A stretch of DNA of 64,000 nt, taken from Pelodera strongyloides. Its lineage: Eukaryota; Nematoda; Chromadorea; Rhabditida; Rhabditidae. The stretch is from positions 124,001 through 188,000 of the forward strand of contig JAANDG010000217.1 in assembly GCA_036852015.1 (NCBI GenBank), in the 5' to 3' direction. The position numbers and the translations under genes are program-made. Of this stretch, positions 34,177 to 46,189 are shown in pieces. Under the pieces are notes generated by a model. The model was not told the DNA's origin. It did no database searches and saw only the letters and a list, made by a program, of their open reading frames with translations. Positions within the stretch are counted from its first letter, which is position 1. Each line of letters starts with the position of its first letter.

Positions 34177-34979
34177 ACAAAATGAAGTTTTTGTGAACTA
34201 CTGAAATTTAAAAAAGATATTAAATTATTTGTTTACGGAAATTGCTGCATAGCAAAATTCTACGGCTATATGAGGTTATCAGCGAGATAAGTAGAAGAAA
34301 AAATGTAGAAAAAAAAGGTGTAAACAAATAGGAGATCTTTTTGTTTTCCGTAATGTCAAGGTTAAAAAGCAAAAACGAAAAAACGGAAAATGAAAGTAAG
34401 AAAAGTAGTAAACATTGTAGCGGAGAACCACTTGTACGTATTATTAGCAACATTTACCAGGAGAGGACATTAGATCGAGATAAGAACTAAGAACTATATG
34501 TCGACATGTGTTAGGTACAGGTGACCGCGGGAAGGAGGAAAATTTCATTCGCGCACGTGTGGCGCGCTCCTGGCGCAGCCGCGGCGATCATGCCTTATCA
34601 TAAGAAATCGATGTGCGCCGCGCCATCACGACCTACAATGGTTCCTCAGAATACTAGCGTGGGACGCGCGCTAGATGTGTTTAAGAATAGGTTTACATTA
34701 GAAGAGTTTACTGTGTTTATATGTAATATTGCAAATAAATATTTGCGATAATAATATTAATTGCGCGCCGAGTACTCGCAACTACAAAAGTGTTTATCAA
34801 AAAAGTACATCCACAAATAAAACTACTGTCCTCCTCCATTATGAAAAAATGTTATTGCAATGCAAAAAGTGTTTCTCTTGAAAAATCAAAAAAAGGTTGT
34901 ATCGACCGATAATTTTTGAAAGAGACTTCCTGACAGTCAGTCTCGCTCCCAAAACCTGCTTTGAGTTCAATGAAAACCT

Positions 34980-35056
34980 TCTCTCTCTCTCCTTCTCTCT
35001 CTATCGCGCTCTCTCTCTCTCTATCGCTCTCTCTCTCTCCCTCTCTCTCTTCTCTC
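34980..35056. repeat. CT microsatellite
   Basis: An imperfect (CT)n tract with TATCGC interruptions. Confidence 0.93.
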
Positions 35057-36539
35057 TTTTCTCCCAAAAAATGCAATATCGACCTAATATGTCGCTTATG
35101 ATGTGAACCATCACAGCAACACACAGAAACATCAAAAGTTTACGCAATTGTTCCCCAGAAAACCAACAATGTTTGCTGGTCTGTTTGTAAATATCATTAC
35201 GCTATAAGTGATAAGACCAACGCAAACATCAGTGAAACATCTCAAAAGATAGATATTTGTGAAATAAAATAATTCTAAATAAAATGATTCTGAAAATCAC
35301 CAAAAGATTTAGAGTAAAATTTGCGGTGTATAATCAAACTTTTTAGAACATCGTAAAGAATAAACAGCACTAGCGAACTTCTACGGTCGTGCGTAAAATA
35401 TAAATATGCATGTGAACAAAGCACAGAGACAACTATACTAAAAAAAATGGAATCATATCCTGAACTAAATAATGCTAGATCTGTAAAAGTAAACATGTTG
35501 AATAAAAATACATCTGCAAAAAATATTGGCACGCCATGTGTAAGCTAAAAATAGTGTATATGAATGAGCAAAAAAATCCAAAGAAATAGTTTTTGCACGA
35601 GAGCAATACACTAAAAATAGACGAAAATGACATGGTTGAAAATTTCGAAAGATCATAAAAATTCGCCGAAGATAAGAAATTTCGTTGACTATGTTGACTT
35701 TTTATGATAATTGAGTACGTGCGAACTTTTTTGTAGTTTATTGTTTAAAGGAGGTGGCTCACGAGAATGAAGTGCTCAAATAGTTTCCTTTTATCGAAAG
35801 ATGATGGTATTAAATTCCGAAAGACATGCTAAGGATATGAATTCTATCATATTCTTCGTGAACGCATGATAACACGTATAGTTAGTAGCATAACACCCAG
35901 TCGTTACATAATCGAATATTCAATAGGTGATAATTCAATAGGTGATAAAATGGCTATTTGTAACAATCAAATACATTTAATAAATATCCATACTCGAGCA
36001 AGGCTACCGTATTCCTTTTATCGATCGATAAAATCCTATTTCAACGAATTTGTAGGTAAATATCGATTTTCCTAATCTTATCTTTCCGGGGATGCCCCCA
36101 GTCAGTCTACGAATCGCAATCACTGATAAAGAATTTAATAAAAGACACCATAAAAGGATGCGACTCCAAAAAGAGTTTACACTTTTAAACCAAAGAGCTA
36201 GGCACCGATAAGTGCGTAAGGTAGTTTGTAAGTCATTTCGGAAGAAAATTAAGGAAATTATGAGATTTTATACGTTGGTGTTTTGGCTCTTTTTGTTACA
36301 AAAGTAGTTCCGGGAGCTAAGTGTGCCTGAATCTAGTCGACAATCCGGTATCTCGGACCCAGGGATGGAAGTAATTTAATGTATTATAGGATTGGTGCTT
36401 GTTCTATAAGGTAGACAAATCAAATCAGAATCAGTACTTCAAATCAAACACCATATGATATTTAGAATATATTATAGCAGTTCACTGTAAACATTAGAAT
36501 TGAGTACGTCATTATCCTAAAAATTAGCATGGAAGATAT

Positions 36540-36950
36540 CGTAGAGAGTAGGATTAGTCAGAGGGGAGTTATAGAGAGCGCCAGCTTATACAGGTGGATC
36601 AGTGAAAAATATCAGTGTCTGTCTATAAAAACTCCCCATTATTGAACTAGGATAATTAGGGTAATTAGCATAGAGTACAGTACCATATGGGCAGACCAAA
36701 TTTGTCGCACCGAAGCCGTTGGTGCACCTAAAACACTGATAAAATGATCAGTTCCCCCATTACTGAACTCTTATTATTTTAGCAATTAGCATAATAAAAC
36801 TGTGTAGAAATTAGAATAAATCTCAGTAACTTGAGGGGAGTCCTCGGACGCACCGGCCTGTGTAGGTGGATCTGATAACTGATAAAATGATCAGCTTCCC
36901 ACTAGAAAAACGGGAGAAACTCCCCATTATTGAACTCGAACCCGGCACGT
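36540..36950. repeat. Degenerate tandem repeat, about three units
   Basis: The blocks GATAAAATGATCAG, CCCCATTATTGAACTC and ATTAGCATA recur at intervals of roughly 110-180 bp, together with CAGGTGGATC / TAGGTGGATC. Spacing and order are loose. Confidence 0.45.
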
Positions 36951-37823
36951 GGGGTTAAAAGATAGCGAGAGATCGACCGATGACTACGTACCAAATATGG
37001 TCAAAACGGGCTATCGGGGGGTGTCCACGCACCAGCCAAAACAGAGATTTTTCCCAGTTATTTTTACGGAACATGCGGAGGATAGGGTGAACGTGGAGAG
37101 ACAGGTGAGAAGCAAGAGTTCGGAACAGAGAACGCTCAAAAATTTGAACGAACTTTACTCGGGAAGTTGAGAATAGGACGAGGTTTCATAATCGTCGACA
37201 TTAAGGGAAATCCTGGTCACCAAAGAGCACAGTTTTCTCATTTGTTTTGGTAAAACTTCTTTTGGTCTCTAGATGAAACAAAAAAAACCAATGGAGTTCT
37301 TAGTTTGTCTTGTCTAAACAGAGATCTATATGAAGTTCAAAACCAAAAAGTAGATATAAATAGTGCACCTAGACGAAATTATACCGAGAGACTAGGACTA
37401 GAACTAATAATAGAAATAAACAACACTCTCTAACAAGATGTTAAAGAAAATTAGTTCATCATGCAACTATAGACTATGGATTATGACACTAATTATTAAT
37501 AAAATCTCATAGTAGAACAATTCGATCAATACACATCTTGAGCACGACTAGTCGATGGTTTACCACTCTCGATTCATGTCCTATTTCAAAGATCTGCGCA
37601 AAAGAAACGTGAAAACGCATGGTGTTTGTGAGATTTTTCCTAAAATGAGAACAAAATTCAAACACCAAACGAGCAAAAAAGGCATGATTGACTCTGGAAT
37701 TTGATGTAAATAAGGTACAGAGAGAGTTGACGGTTGTACACAGTTTCCGAGTTTGCTTTCATTGGAAGAAATTGCACTGAAAAGAACTGAAACAAATTGG
37801 ACAACTTCTTGTAGTGTAACTGT

Positions 37824-38291
37824 ATTAAAGGGTCAGGCCCATTTCAAATTACCCCCATTTTTGATGACTCCATCGGATTTTCCTTTTTAAATATATAGTA
37901 GGCTGCCCATTTTTGATGACTCCATCGGATTCTCCGTTTCAAATATAGTAGGCTGAATTTTTTCCCATTTTCAGTCGCAATATTCACGAAGTTTTCAGCA
38001 ATTTACCATGGCCAGCCATGCCCAACTATTTATCGCAGTTGTCACGCCCCTTCGCACTGGTTGGGCAATAACGTAATTGCCACGCCCAATATAGCATATT
38101 GGCCAATCAGCGCGCAGGGGCGTGACAACTGCGATTGATTGTTGTGTATGACTGGCCATGGTAGATTGCTGAAAACTGCGTGAATATAGCGACTGAAAAT
38201 TGGAAAAAATTCAGCCTACTATATTTGAAACGGAGAACCAGGTAGAGTTATATAAACTATGTGTTACCTGAAATGGGCCTGACCCTTTAAC
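37824..38291. mobile_element. H2 hairpin element, copy 3, with internal duplication
   Basis: Ends ATTAAAGGGTCAGGCCCATT and AATGGGCCTGACCCTTTAA. It is about 50 bp longer than copies 1 and 2 because the block CCATTTTTGATGACTCCATC to TATAGTAGGCTG near the left end is duplicated in tandem. Confidence 0.87.
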
Positions 38292-38316
38292 ACTTTTTAC
38301 TACTGGTGCAACCCTT

Positions 38317-39353
38317 CAGAGGCCGGTTTCACAAAAATTTAACTCCGGGGTAGGGGCCCTAACCCAGCCTCGCGAGAGGGAAACCCATTTCACAAAAATT
38401 TAACCCGGGATAACTCTATCCCGAGCAGGGGTAAAGTTAACCCGTGACCTCTCTTTCCAAGCCAAACCCGGGGCAGGGTTAACCCGAGTCCGGACTCGGG
38501 TTAACCCTGCCCAGCTCGCACAAAGAGTTTCGCTGGCAATATTTGCTAACGAAATGCAATAAGAAAGGTCTTAGGAGTGTATTTAATGTATATTCATGTA
38601 TTCTTTACATTTTTTCAAAAAGAACTATAATTTGAACATACGAGAATTGAATATTTCCCAAATTTTTTCGCATATTTTTTGTTTAATCGTCATAAGCAAA
38701 AAATGTATATAATAATAATACCTAAATATACTAGTAGTTTACCTCTCCTTTCTTATATAACAGATAAGTAGAAATTCAGAGTGCCGTATTGTTTTATGCA
38801 ACCATGAAACCCATACACAGTGCCAAGGTAACATAATAAGCCCACAGCGTCAGGTTTTTCTTATAAACTACCCAAAAATTGCCACAAACTATGAGCCTAA
38901 AAAGATAATACGTGCTCGATAAGAAATAAAATAAGCTGTTATGTATAAAACAAACTAAAATGCATAGTTTATTACCAAACTAAGCTTTTCACTCTTTATG
39001 TTTACCTTATTGGCAAGCTTTTTATTTAATTGATGCTTAATACTAATACTCAGACTAGAAGCGACTTTAACCTTTAATTATGCCCTTCCTTACATATCAC
39101 ATACAAATAATTCGAACACTTTGCTAAAATCGAGTATAACAAACATTTTGGCCGACTTTGGCTGCGTACTCAGCACAACGTTGTATTTCAGGATGCGCAG
39201 CCAAAGGGATAGTGCCGGGTTAGCCACCCTGCGGCGGTAAATTTTGTGAAATGGGTGGAGGGTTAGCAGGTTAGCTACCCCACGGGGTAGCCACCCTGAG
39301 GATAAAGTTAACCTATCCTAACCGGAGTTAAACTTTTGTGAAACCGGCCTCAG
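38317..39353. mobile_element. Long GAGGCCGGTTTCAC foldback, about 1 kb
   Basis: Left end AGAGGCCGGTTTCACAAAAA, then TTTAACTCCGG; right end CCGGAGTTAAACTTTTGTGA, AACCGGCCTC. Sub-terminal GGGTTAACCC-type blocks are inverted between the arms (38390-38520 against 39205-39320). The 700 bp AT-rich middle has no open frame of note. It is the long relative of the 130-180 bp GAGGCCG elements. Confidence 0.75.
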
Positions 39354-39787
39354 GTTGGGAAACTTTTCTTTTCTTGTGAAACGGTGAAAATTGCATTGCA
39401 TAACAAATTAGCAAAACAAGATACTCAAATCAGATACATATGCCAAGCGGTAGTTAGCATTTAATGACCGGTAGTTTTCACTTCACACAAAAACAGAGGT
39501 AACATAATTTTTTAAGTGAAACCCGCATTTTAAAGCAAAGAGTCACCAGGTTAGTTAAAAGTATGGTAGCGTAAGTAGTGCCCAACATTACTGATGACGC
39601 TTCACTTTCTTTGTCAACAAGCACCATAATAATTAACTAGACTGTAGAAGAACAATTTTGATTGGAAATACATAATAAATCGGCAAATCAATAATTTGAG
39701 CGTGTCACTAAAAAGGTGCCCCCAATACTTCACTTCATCTTTCCACACTCTGCTGAGGAAAACCTGTTTTAGGCATAATGTAGTTAA

Positions 39788-39896
39788 CCTCTCTCTCTGT
39801 ATGTCACTCTCTCTCTCTAGCTCTCTTTCTTCTCTCTCCCTATCTCTCTCTCTGCTCTCTCTCTCTCTCTCTCTCTGCTCTCTCTCTCTCTCTCTG
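39788..39896. repeat. CT microsatellite (left flank of foldback)
   Basis: A (CT)n tract immediately left of the GC-rich foldback that carries the SL1 gene. Confidence 0.93.
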
Positions 39897-40507
39897 ATGA
39901 TTGACGGCATGTTCGCGGCGGCTATCTGGGTCTTGGCAAGTTCGCTCCGCAAAAGTGGCGGCTATTCGGCGAGGATAAACCTGCCGCGAACTCGCCAAAA
40001 CAGGCGAAAATGCGGCGGCTATCAGATAGCCGCCCGATAGCCGCTGCGAACTTGCTTGTTTCAGGCGAAAATGCGGCGGCTATCCGGCGGCTATTCGGCG
40101 GCTATCGGGCGGCTATCGGGGTTTTGTGCACACACGAGCGATACGACTCACATTTCTCTTTTGAGAGCGGAATGCGGGGTCTCAGTCGGTTTAATTACCC
40201 AAGTTTGAGGTTAGCACTAACCCCGAGACCCTAGCACCATGCTGTGTGTCTCGATACAATTTTGTAAAGCGTGACTTCGGGCATGTTGGTCAATTTCATT
40301 TTTTTATCGTTTATATATTTTTTTCGGAAGAAAGGTATTTTTCTCTGGACCCTCCTCGCCGAGAGAGTGTCCGGCGGCTATTCGGCGGCTATCCGGCGAG
40401 TTCGCCCCGCCTTCAATGATTGTCGCGCCTTCAGACTTCTCTTGTCGCCGAATAGCCGCCTAAATAGCCGCCCTATAGCCGCCGCGAATATGCCGTAGAG
40501 AACGTAG
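39897..40507. mobile_element. GC-rich foldback (GGCGGCTAT repeats) carrying the SL1 RNA gene
   Basis: Left border GACGGCATGTTCGCGGCGGC and right border GCCGCCGCGAATATGCCGT are inverses. Both arms are made of repeated CGGCGGCTAT / ATAGCCGCC units (39950-40120 and 40373-40490), and CT microsatellites flank it on both sides. The loop (about 40130-40360) holds the SL1 RNA gene. It is not coding; Gly/Ala/Arg-rich frames across it are by-products of the repeats. Confidence 0.7.
40188..40286 (+). ncRNA. sl1: SL1 spliced-leader RNA
   Basis: The 22 bases at 40188-40209 (GGTTTAATTACCC, then AAGTTTGAG) are identical to the nematode SL1 leader and are followed directly by a 5' splice site, GT at 40210. 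Downstream, GAGAC at 40224 pairs with GTCTC at 40247, with AGCA/TGCT inside, giving the middle stem-loop. AATTTTG at 40258-40264 fits the Sm site. CGTG..CATG closes a third hairpin with a TTCG tetraloop (40270-40285). Length and order match the known SL1 RNA of about 100 nt with three stems. It donates the capped leader to pre-mRNAs by trans-splicing. No 5S rRNA gene is seen beside it, unlike the well-known 5S-linked arrangement. Confidence 0.9.
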
Positions 40508-40590
40508 CTCTCTCTCTCTCTAGCTCTCTTCCTCTCTCTCTCTTCATCTCTCTATCTCTCTCTCTATTTCTCTCTCTCTCTCCTCCCTCT
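40508..40590. repeat. CT microsatellite (right flank of foldback)
   Basis: A (CT)n tract directly to the right of the SL1-bearing foldback. Confidence 0.93.
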
Positions 40591-40792
40591 ACATCGAATC
40601 TTTGCAAATAAATCTTGAAACAATTTCACGCCTCACTTTTAGGTATACAAGGGTATGGCTGCGCTTATTAGTGGACGGCTAAATGTTCCCCTACGAAACA
40701 ACTAAGCAGGAATGCCCCATATTGGCTTATTCAAGAGTTATGAATTATGATATATTATATGTCAGTAACCTTTATATATGTTCAGCTTAAAA

Positions 40793-40975
40793 TAAAGCGA
40801 AATAAAGGCCGGTTTCTGAAACGCATCGTTGACAACTGAATCGTTACGTATTTATGCTAATTTGCTGGCATGTAGCTCGATTTTTTATTCTAATTTATGG
40901 TCATTTGCATATGCTGCATAAGAATGATGGTGTACTCGATGCGTTGCAAAAACCGGAATGGTATTTCGCTGTAAG
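40793..40975. mobile_element. H1 hairpin MITE, diverged ends
   Basis: Left AAAGCGAAATAAAGGCCGGT, right GCAAAAACCGGAATGGTATTTCGCTGTAA; core TGGTCATTTGCATATGCTGC. Confidence 0.8.
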
Positions 40976-42304
40976 TTTTAGATGCTTTTTTCAAGAAGCG
41001 CAGAGCCATGATAGACGATCAAATGCAAAAAAACATGGAATAAAAAAGGGAATTATCAATGAAGAAGTAATCCCACAAGAACAATAATTGACTCTAAATA
41101 TACATCTATAAACTGGAGACGAGGTGGTCAAACATCATGTCACAGTCGTGCCTTGCTTCCTGTGAATAAAGAGAGAGAAATTATGTTAATCTTTCGGAAA
41201 TCTCCATTGTTTTTGCCGTGCGGCACAGCACAAACCAAGTGTCTATGTTATGTTTACTGGAACAACAGTTATCACTACCGATGTTGATTTGGGTAACGTT
41301 CCTGGTTAGGGTTAGTGTACTTAAATACATCGTGTTGACTTTAAAGTGGTTTGACATGTGGTTTTGAAGAAGTCACGTGCCATACCGCATTCACATGCAT
41401 TATATGCAAATTTTCTATGAGAGTCAGAAGGGCGTAACTTACATACAGTACATGGGCAGGCATTTGTCCAGTATATGTTTCACAAGCTCATGCTACATAT
41501 ACCGTTTGAAGGGCAAGTAACCGTGACAGGATAATTTACATACCTGGTTTGATAAACATCGATAATTAGAGTTTCACTTGCTACCGTAGCTCAACGGATA
41601 GTGTTTTACTAGTGTCTTATTTTTGTTAAAATGTTCATATCTGAAAAAGTTCATCAACAATTACCGTATGATTATCACCTTGTGTTATTGTTTTTGGTTA
41701 TCCTATGGTCGATTATAGATGGGGTAAAACTTTATTATTTGTTATTTGTTATTGCACCTTTTGCGTTTTCTTAGTTTCCAGAAAAAAATGAAGAAACTCT
41801 CTCGGAATGCACACAACTGTATGTACTTTGCCCTGCGATAATACACTCCCAGTTTTGCAAGTTAGGAAATCCCCATCTTACACGTGGTGGCCGAAAATAT
41901 CTCAAATTTTTATCATTCGCGCTGGCCCAAAAACATCTAGTCTGTGTAATTTGTGCTAATTGTGTTCTCTAGTTTCTAGTATATGTGCTCAATTGATTAA
42001 TGAACTGAAAATGACACTGTTTCCCTGAGATGGGCAATTAATTAGAAAAGAGAATAGACGGGAACTGCGCACGGATTCGGTGTAGCATTTGGGAGTTGTT
42101 TCGTTTGTGAGTATTGATAATCGTTTGATAATACTGAGGGTCATATGTCATATCATTATGTCTGCGGACGGCAATGCTACAAACATTTGGCTACTTTATT
42201 CCAAAATATTTCCTCAAAACCTTTACACATAAACAAACTACAATGCTGTTAGAAAACCCCAAACATTGTTAGCTCTAAGGATAATATAGTAAACACTAAG
42301 AATA

Positions 42305-42415
42305 TACTGCTTAGGACCTATGCGGAACAAGTCATAAGAAACTTTGAGTTCGAACTTGAACCCCCTTGAATAAAGGTGCACACTCTTGTAGTGTAAAAGA
42401 TTTATTTATATCATT
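42305..42415 (+). repeat. SINE tail fragment
   Basis: Matches the 3' part of the SINE at 6955-7235: TAGGACCTATGCGGAACAAG and CCTTGAATAAAGGTGCACAC followed by AAAAGATTTATTTATA. Confidence 0.6.
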
Positions 42416-42524
42416 CTATATATTCTAGAAGAATTCCTCCACAATTGGTTTATATCGTAACAAAACCTACACATATTGTCTTCTGACATGTTTTTCGTCT
42501 AACAACTACTGACTACGTCTACAA

Positions 42525-42670
42525 CGCTTGCGTAACTTTGTGACGTCTATGCAACTACGCCTTAGTTACTAGAAGCGTAACTTCGTAACATCTACGCAAC
42601 TACGCCTTAGTAACTAGAAGCGTAACTTTGCGACGTGTTCGCAACTACGTCTTATTGTTAGTAACTACGT
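42525..42670. repeat. Tandem repeat, about 45 bp, three copies
   Basis: Units start at 42530, 42574 and 42620 with GCGTAACTT-G, then CAACTACGCCTTAG and TACTAGAA. Confidence 0.85.
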
Positions 42671-43702
42671 CAAAGTCTACTGACTACCTCGTAAACTACC
42701 AGAGTTTACTCACCTCTGATCATAATCACGGATCACGGGTTCACCTAACATTTGATAATTGATATGAACCAAATAAAAGATCAACTGATAGTTTTCATGG
42801 TTTGATTGTTGTAGAAGAAATAATAAATAGCAATGATCACACTGAGAGATATGATATTTTTTAAGAAATCGAGAAAATTAGAGTTGGGGATACCCCTCTG
42901 CCTCTGCTACTCGATGATATGGATTTCATAGATACAGGAGAACAGGAGGGCCGGCGGTAGGTTTTTTGTAGTATTTCTTGTTACTTTCTTGTTTTTTGGA
43001 GAGACAGATTCTGTATGGTTGTCCGCTAATTAACCAAAAGTAATTATTCTACCTAAAAATGTTGATAATAATGTAAAATAAAAAAAGTACTGAGGAGCTT
43101 GGGCGCACTGGCGGTTGAATTATACTTGATAATTTACACCGTGTTTGAAACATGCCTATTTTACCTCTAGGCAATTGCAGCCCCATCAGCGGGTTTCGTG
43201 TAAAGCGTAACTCTTGAATGCAGATAGACGGTCTAGGAGCTAGTTAAGATTTACAAAAATCAAGTTTTCTTGGGCCATACGGTACACTCTTAGAGTAATC
43301 AGATAATAGTAAAAGGTAATAGGTTTAGAGACTCGTTAAAACAAATTTAGAAACTGATTTCGTGCCGCTCCTAACATTAACACAATTTGAAGTTTGTGAA
43401 TTAGATCTATCAGTGATCAAGGCTCATTCTTTTCCTTTTGCACGCAATTTGCAGTTCTACATCATTGCGGAAGTTAGATAAACTGGCTTTTCTAGTGCTG
43501 AGATTCAAAAAAGAGAAGAAAATTGATTGATTTAACCAAACGGAATGCGACAGACGTAAATCGTTGAAAGGAGTGGTGCGTACAGAGGAAGTTTTACACC
43601 TCAAATCTCAAAGCTCTTGAAATGATATGAAATATCAGGAAATCACAGACAGGCGTTTTTTATGTGATGTTCGAAAGAATGTAAATGTATTATCGGAGAA
43701 CA

Positions 43703-43843
43703 CAGCCGTATTCACCAACACGGGGAGCCCAAACTGGCCTCCCAATGGAGCTAAAGAGTGCGTAGAGAGTGGGAGAGCAGAAGAGATTCAGAGCGCTTGT
43801 GAGCCTAGGGAGGGCTCCCTGTGTGTTGGTGAATACGGCCTCT
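43703..43843. mobile_element. GAGGCCG foldback, 140-bp type, copy 2
   Basis: Ends CAGCCGTATTCACCAACACG and GTGTGTTGGTGAATACGGCC; inside GAGAGTGGGAGAGCAGAAGA. Matches copies at 58801 and 63255. Confidence 0.82.
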
Positions 43844-44398
43844 GATCATAAAAAAGAGAATTGGTATGAATTATGGAGAAACTGAGAGGCACAACGCTCA
43901 TATACGACAAGCATAACTTTGGCGGCTGTCTTTAGTTTAGATAGGTAGAGAAAATATGCATTGAAGTGTAGAAAAATGCATAGTTTTCAAATATTTACGA
44001 GCAAAAACATGACTTATTGGAGGATGAAACTTACCAGATTTATGCACATATTTATGTTGTTTTGTCCAAAGGACTATATAGATACTTGAAATGCCAACAA
44101 TTTAAGTATAAGAATATGGGCTGTTATAAGACATCGATATTGATCATGTACATACAGTACGAAAATATACGGTTTAGTGTTTCGGACCTAAACTCCTGCT
44201 TCCATACTATATAGACTTTAAATGGCGGCCATTTGGGGGTAGCAAATACGCATGGGATGCGTCTTTGATTGTTCTGATAATGTCTTATCTTATAATAAAT
44301 CAGCAAACATCAGCACATAGTGATTACGCCAGTCAAAGCGGAACAATCGACCGATCTTTTAGATATTCTAGAGATAAATGAAGGAAAAAATACTAAAA

Positions 44399-44579
44399 TT
44401 AAAGCGGCATAACACCCTGTTTTTGAACACCTGTTCGACGTTGTATTCCTGTGTAGTGTATGCAAGCCACTGCGCTATAATGCAAGATTTTAGCCGATAT
44501 TCAGTTGCATTGAACTAGAACCTATGGGCTATGGGAATGAAGTTGTCCAACAAACGTTTTAAAAATCGGCCGTTATAGT
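44399..44579. mobile_element. H9 hairpin element, diverged
   Basis: Left TTAAAGCGGCATAACACCCT, right CAAACGTTTTAAAAATCGGCC; centre not well paired. Confidence 0.6.
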
Positions 44580-44756
44580 AAAAAAAGTAATTTAAAAATC
44601 ATACTTCAAAAGAATGAGTACTACAAACCTACAATTGTGATTATTAAGTGTGTACTTTTCATTATTGACAATAAATCGCTTTTCACGGACTTTGACCTTT
44701 TTTCTTATCTTACTCGTAAGAGTCTGCGTCAGTTATATCAGACTACAATCGAATTC

Positions 44757-44989
44757 AATGATTATGAATTACCGCCGCCTGAGGCATCTTTCCATACTTA
44801 CGAAAAGTCTGTAACGTAGGTAAAAACGTTACGAATGAAGACATACATCGTTCTTTTACATGAGAATACTCTAATTTGAGCTACGGCACTCTTTGTATAT
44901 CCAAAGCCAAAGCGGAACAATTTATTCGAATTCTTCGTCCGTAACGTAAGTACTAGCGCACGCTACAGTTACTCTTTTAATAATAAGTT
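44757..44989. mobile_element. TATA-ended MITE, family T1, copy 3
   Basis: CCGCCTGAGGCATCTTTCCA, GAGCTACGGCACTCTTTGTA, AAGCGGAACAATTTATTCGA, end ACTCTTTTAATAATAAG: the same order of blocks as copies 1, 2 and 4. Confidence 0.7.
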
Positions 44990-45638
44990 AATTTCTATAA
45001 TGAAACGAGCGAAATTTTGGCATTTTCGATGCGTCAATTTTAGTTAACCGAAGCAGTTTTGCTCAAATAAACTGAATTAAAAAATTCCGCTTCTATCACA
45101 TGGAAAAAATTCAGTATTTTCACATGGGCGTGAAACACATATAGTTTAAAAAAAGACCCACAATAAAGAAATTGTAAATGTTACAAAATACATGAAGACT
45201 CGAAATACAAAACAAGAAATCACAAAATTGATCGAATTTGTTAAATCAAAGAAATCAAAGTTTATCAAAGAAAGAGCGAACTGTTAATCCGATGTGGCGC
45301 AGACGCATTAGCAAACGAAATGAACTAGGCGGACGAGTGAATGCACCTTTGAAAATTAGAAGGAAAATTCGTTTTAAGAAATAGATAGTAGGATATTGTG
45401 GTTATGAGCACGGATAATGGAGTAAACGTAGAAAAAACTTACAACTAGTGTGCTACGTTTTATTTTTATTTTATAGGCAAGAGACGAAAAAAAAATAACT
45501 AACTCACAAACAAGCTCTTCTCTACCAAAGACCAGCTACTAACATGAGACCTACCAAATACATTCAGTAAAATAAAGCAGTATTTTTCGAGTGCGAGTAA
45601 AACTTATCTCGTCCTAACCTGTAGCCTATAGAAGAACA

Positions 45639-45811
45639 ATTAAAGCGAAATACCTGCCGGTTTTTGAAACACATCGAGTACACCAGCATTCTTATGCGGT
45701 TTATGCCAATGAGCATAAATTATAATAAAAAATCGAGCAAATTAGCATAAAAACGTAAGAATTCAGTTTTCCACGATGCGTTTCTAAAGCCGGCCGGGAT
45801 TTCGCTTTAAA
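45639..45811. mobile_element. H1 hairpin MITE
   Basis: Ends ATTAAAGCGAAATACCTGCC and CCGGCCGGGATTTCGCTTTAA around the GAGCATAAATTATAATAAAA core. Confidence 0.87.
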
Positions 45812-46189
45812 ACAACTGTGAATAACTTCTGAATTCCAACCTGTAACAGAACAATGAACTTCCAAAAGTTCAATCCGATCATTCATAAACGAGGAAAAGC
45901 AGAAAGAAACCATGTGATTAACACGAATTTGCTGTCAATAAACAGCTATCAGAATTAAAAATTTCTTATCTTTGAATGCCATGCCGGCCATGCGATTCTT
46001 ACTTCGAATGAGTTTTCACTGAACCAATGAGCACATTTCGCAGTTTCTTTGTTTAAGTTAAACTATTTATTCTCTTTTTATTTTCTTAGTTACTGAAAAA
46101 CTTCCAGACATCTGACATTGAGTAAGATCTTCGTTTATAAAGTTTAGGTCTGAACACCATGCCACTATGCCCATGTCAATGTGAACATG

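Larger units (their letters stand above)
34177..39889. other. Long intergenic region upstream of the nuclear receptor
   Basis: No protein gene is supported. It contains the AG acceptor of the nuclear receptor (exon start 34200, minus), a CG-rich GTGTGGCGCGC patch (34545-34680), a CT microsatellite (34980-35056), a degenerate three-part repeat with CCCATTATTGAACTC units (36540-36950), a third H2 palindrome and a 1 kb foldback. The rest is AT-rich and unassigned, and would include the promoter of the nuclear receptor. Confidence 0.5.
40591..46180. other. Long intergenic region upstream of the alpha-glucosidase
   Basis: No coding region is supported. It holds H1 copies (40793, 45640), an H9-like pair of ends (41338-41510), a SINE tail (42305-42415), a 45-bp tandem repeat (42525-42670), a GAGGCCG foldback (43703-43843), an H9 copy (44399-44578) and a T1 MITE (44757-44989). 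Other parts are AT-rich with no recognised signal. Confidence 0.5.

Noticed and set aside
36949..37170. 73-aa plus-strand frame
   Set aside because: No family resemblance, no splice or start signals; the region is repeat-derived at its left side.
39614..39952. Arg/Glu-rich minus-strand frame
   Set aside because: A translation of (GA)n; the same holds for 34852-35124.
41578..41625. CGTAGCTCAACGGATAGTG, like a tRNA D-arm
   Set aside because: No B box, anticodon stem or acceptor stem follows.
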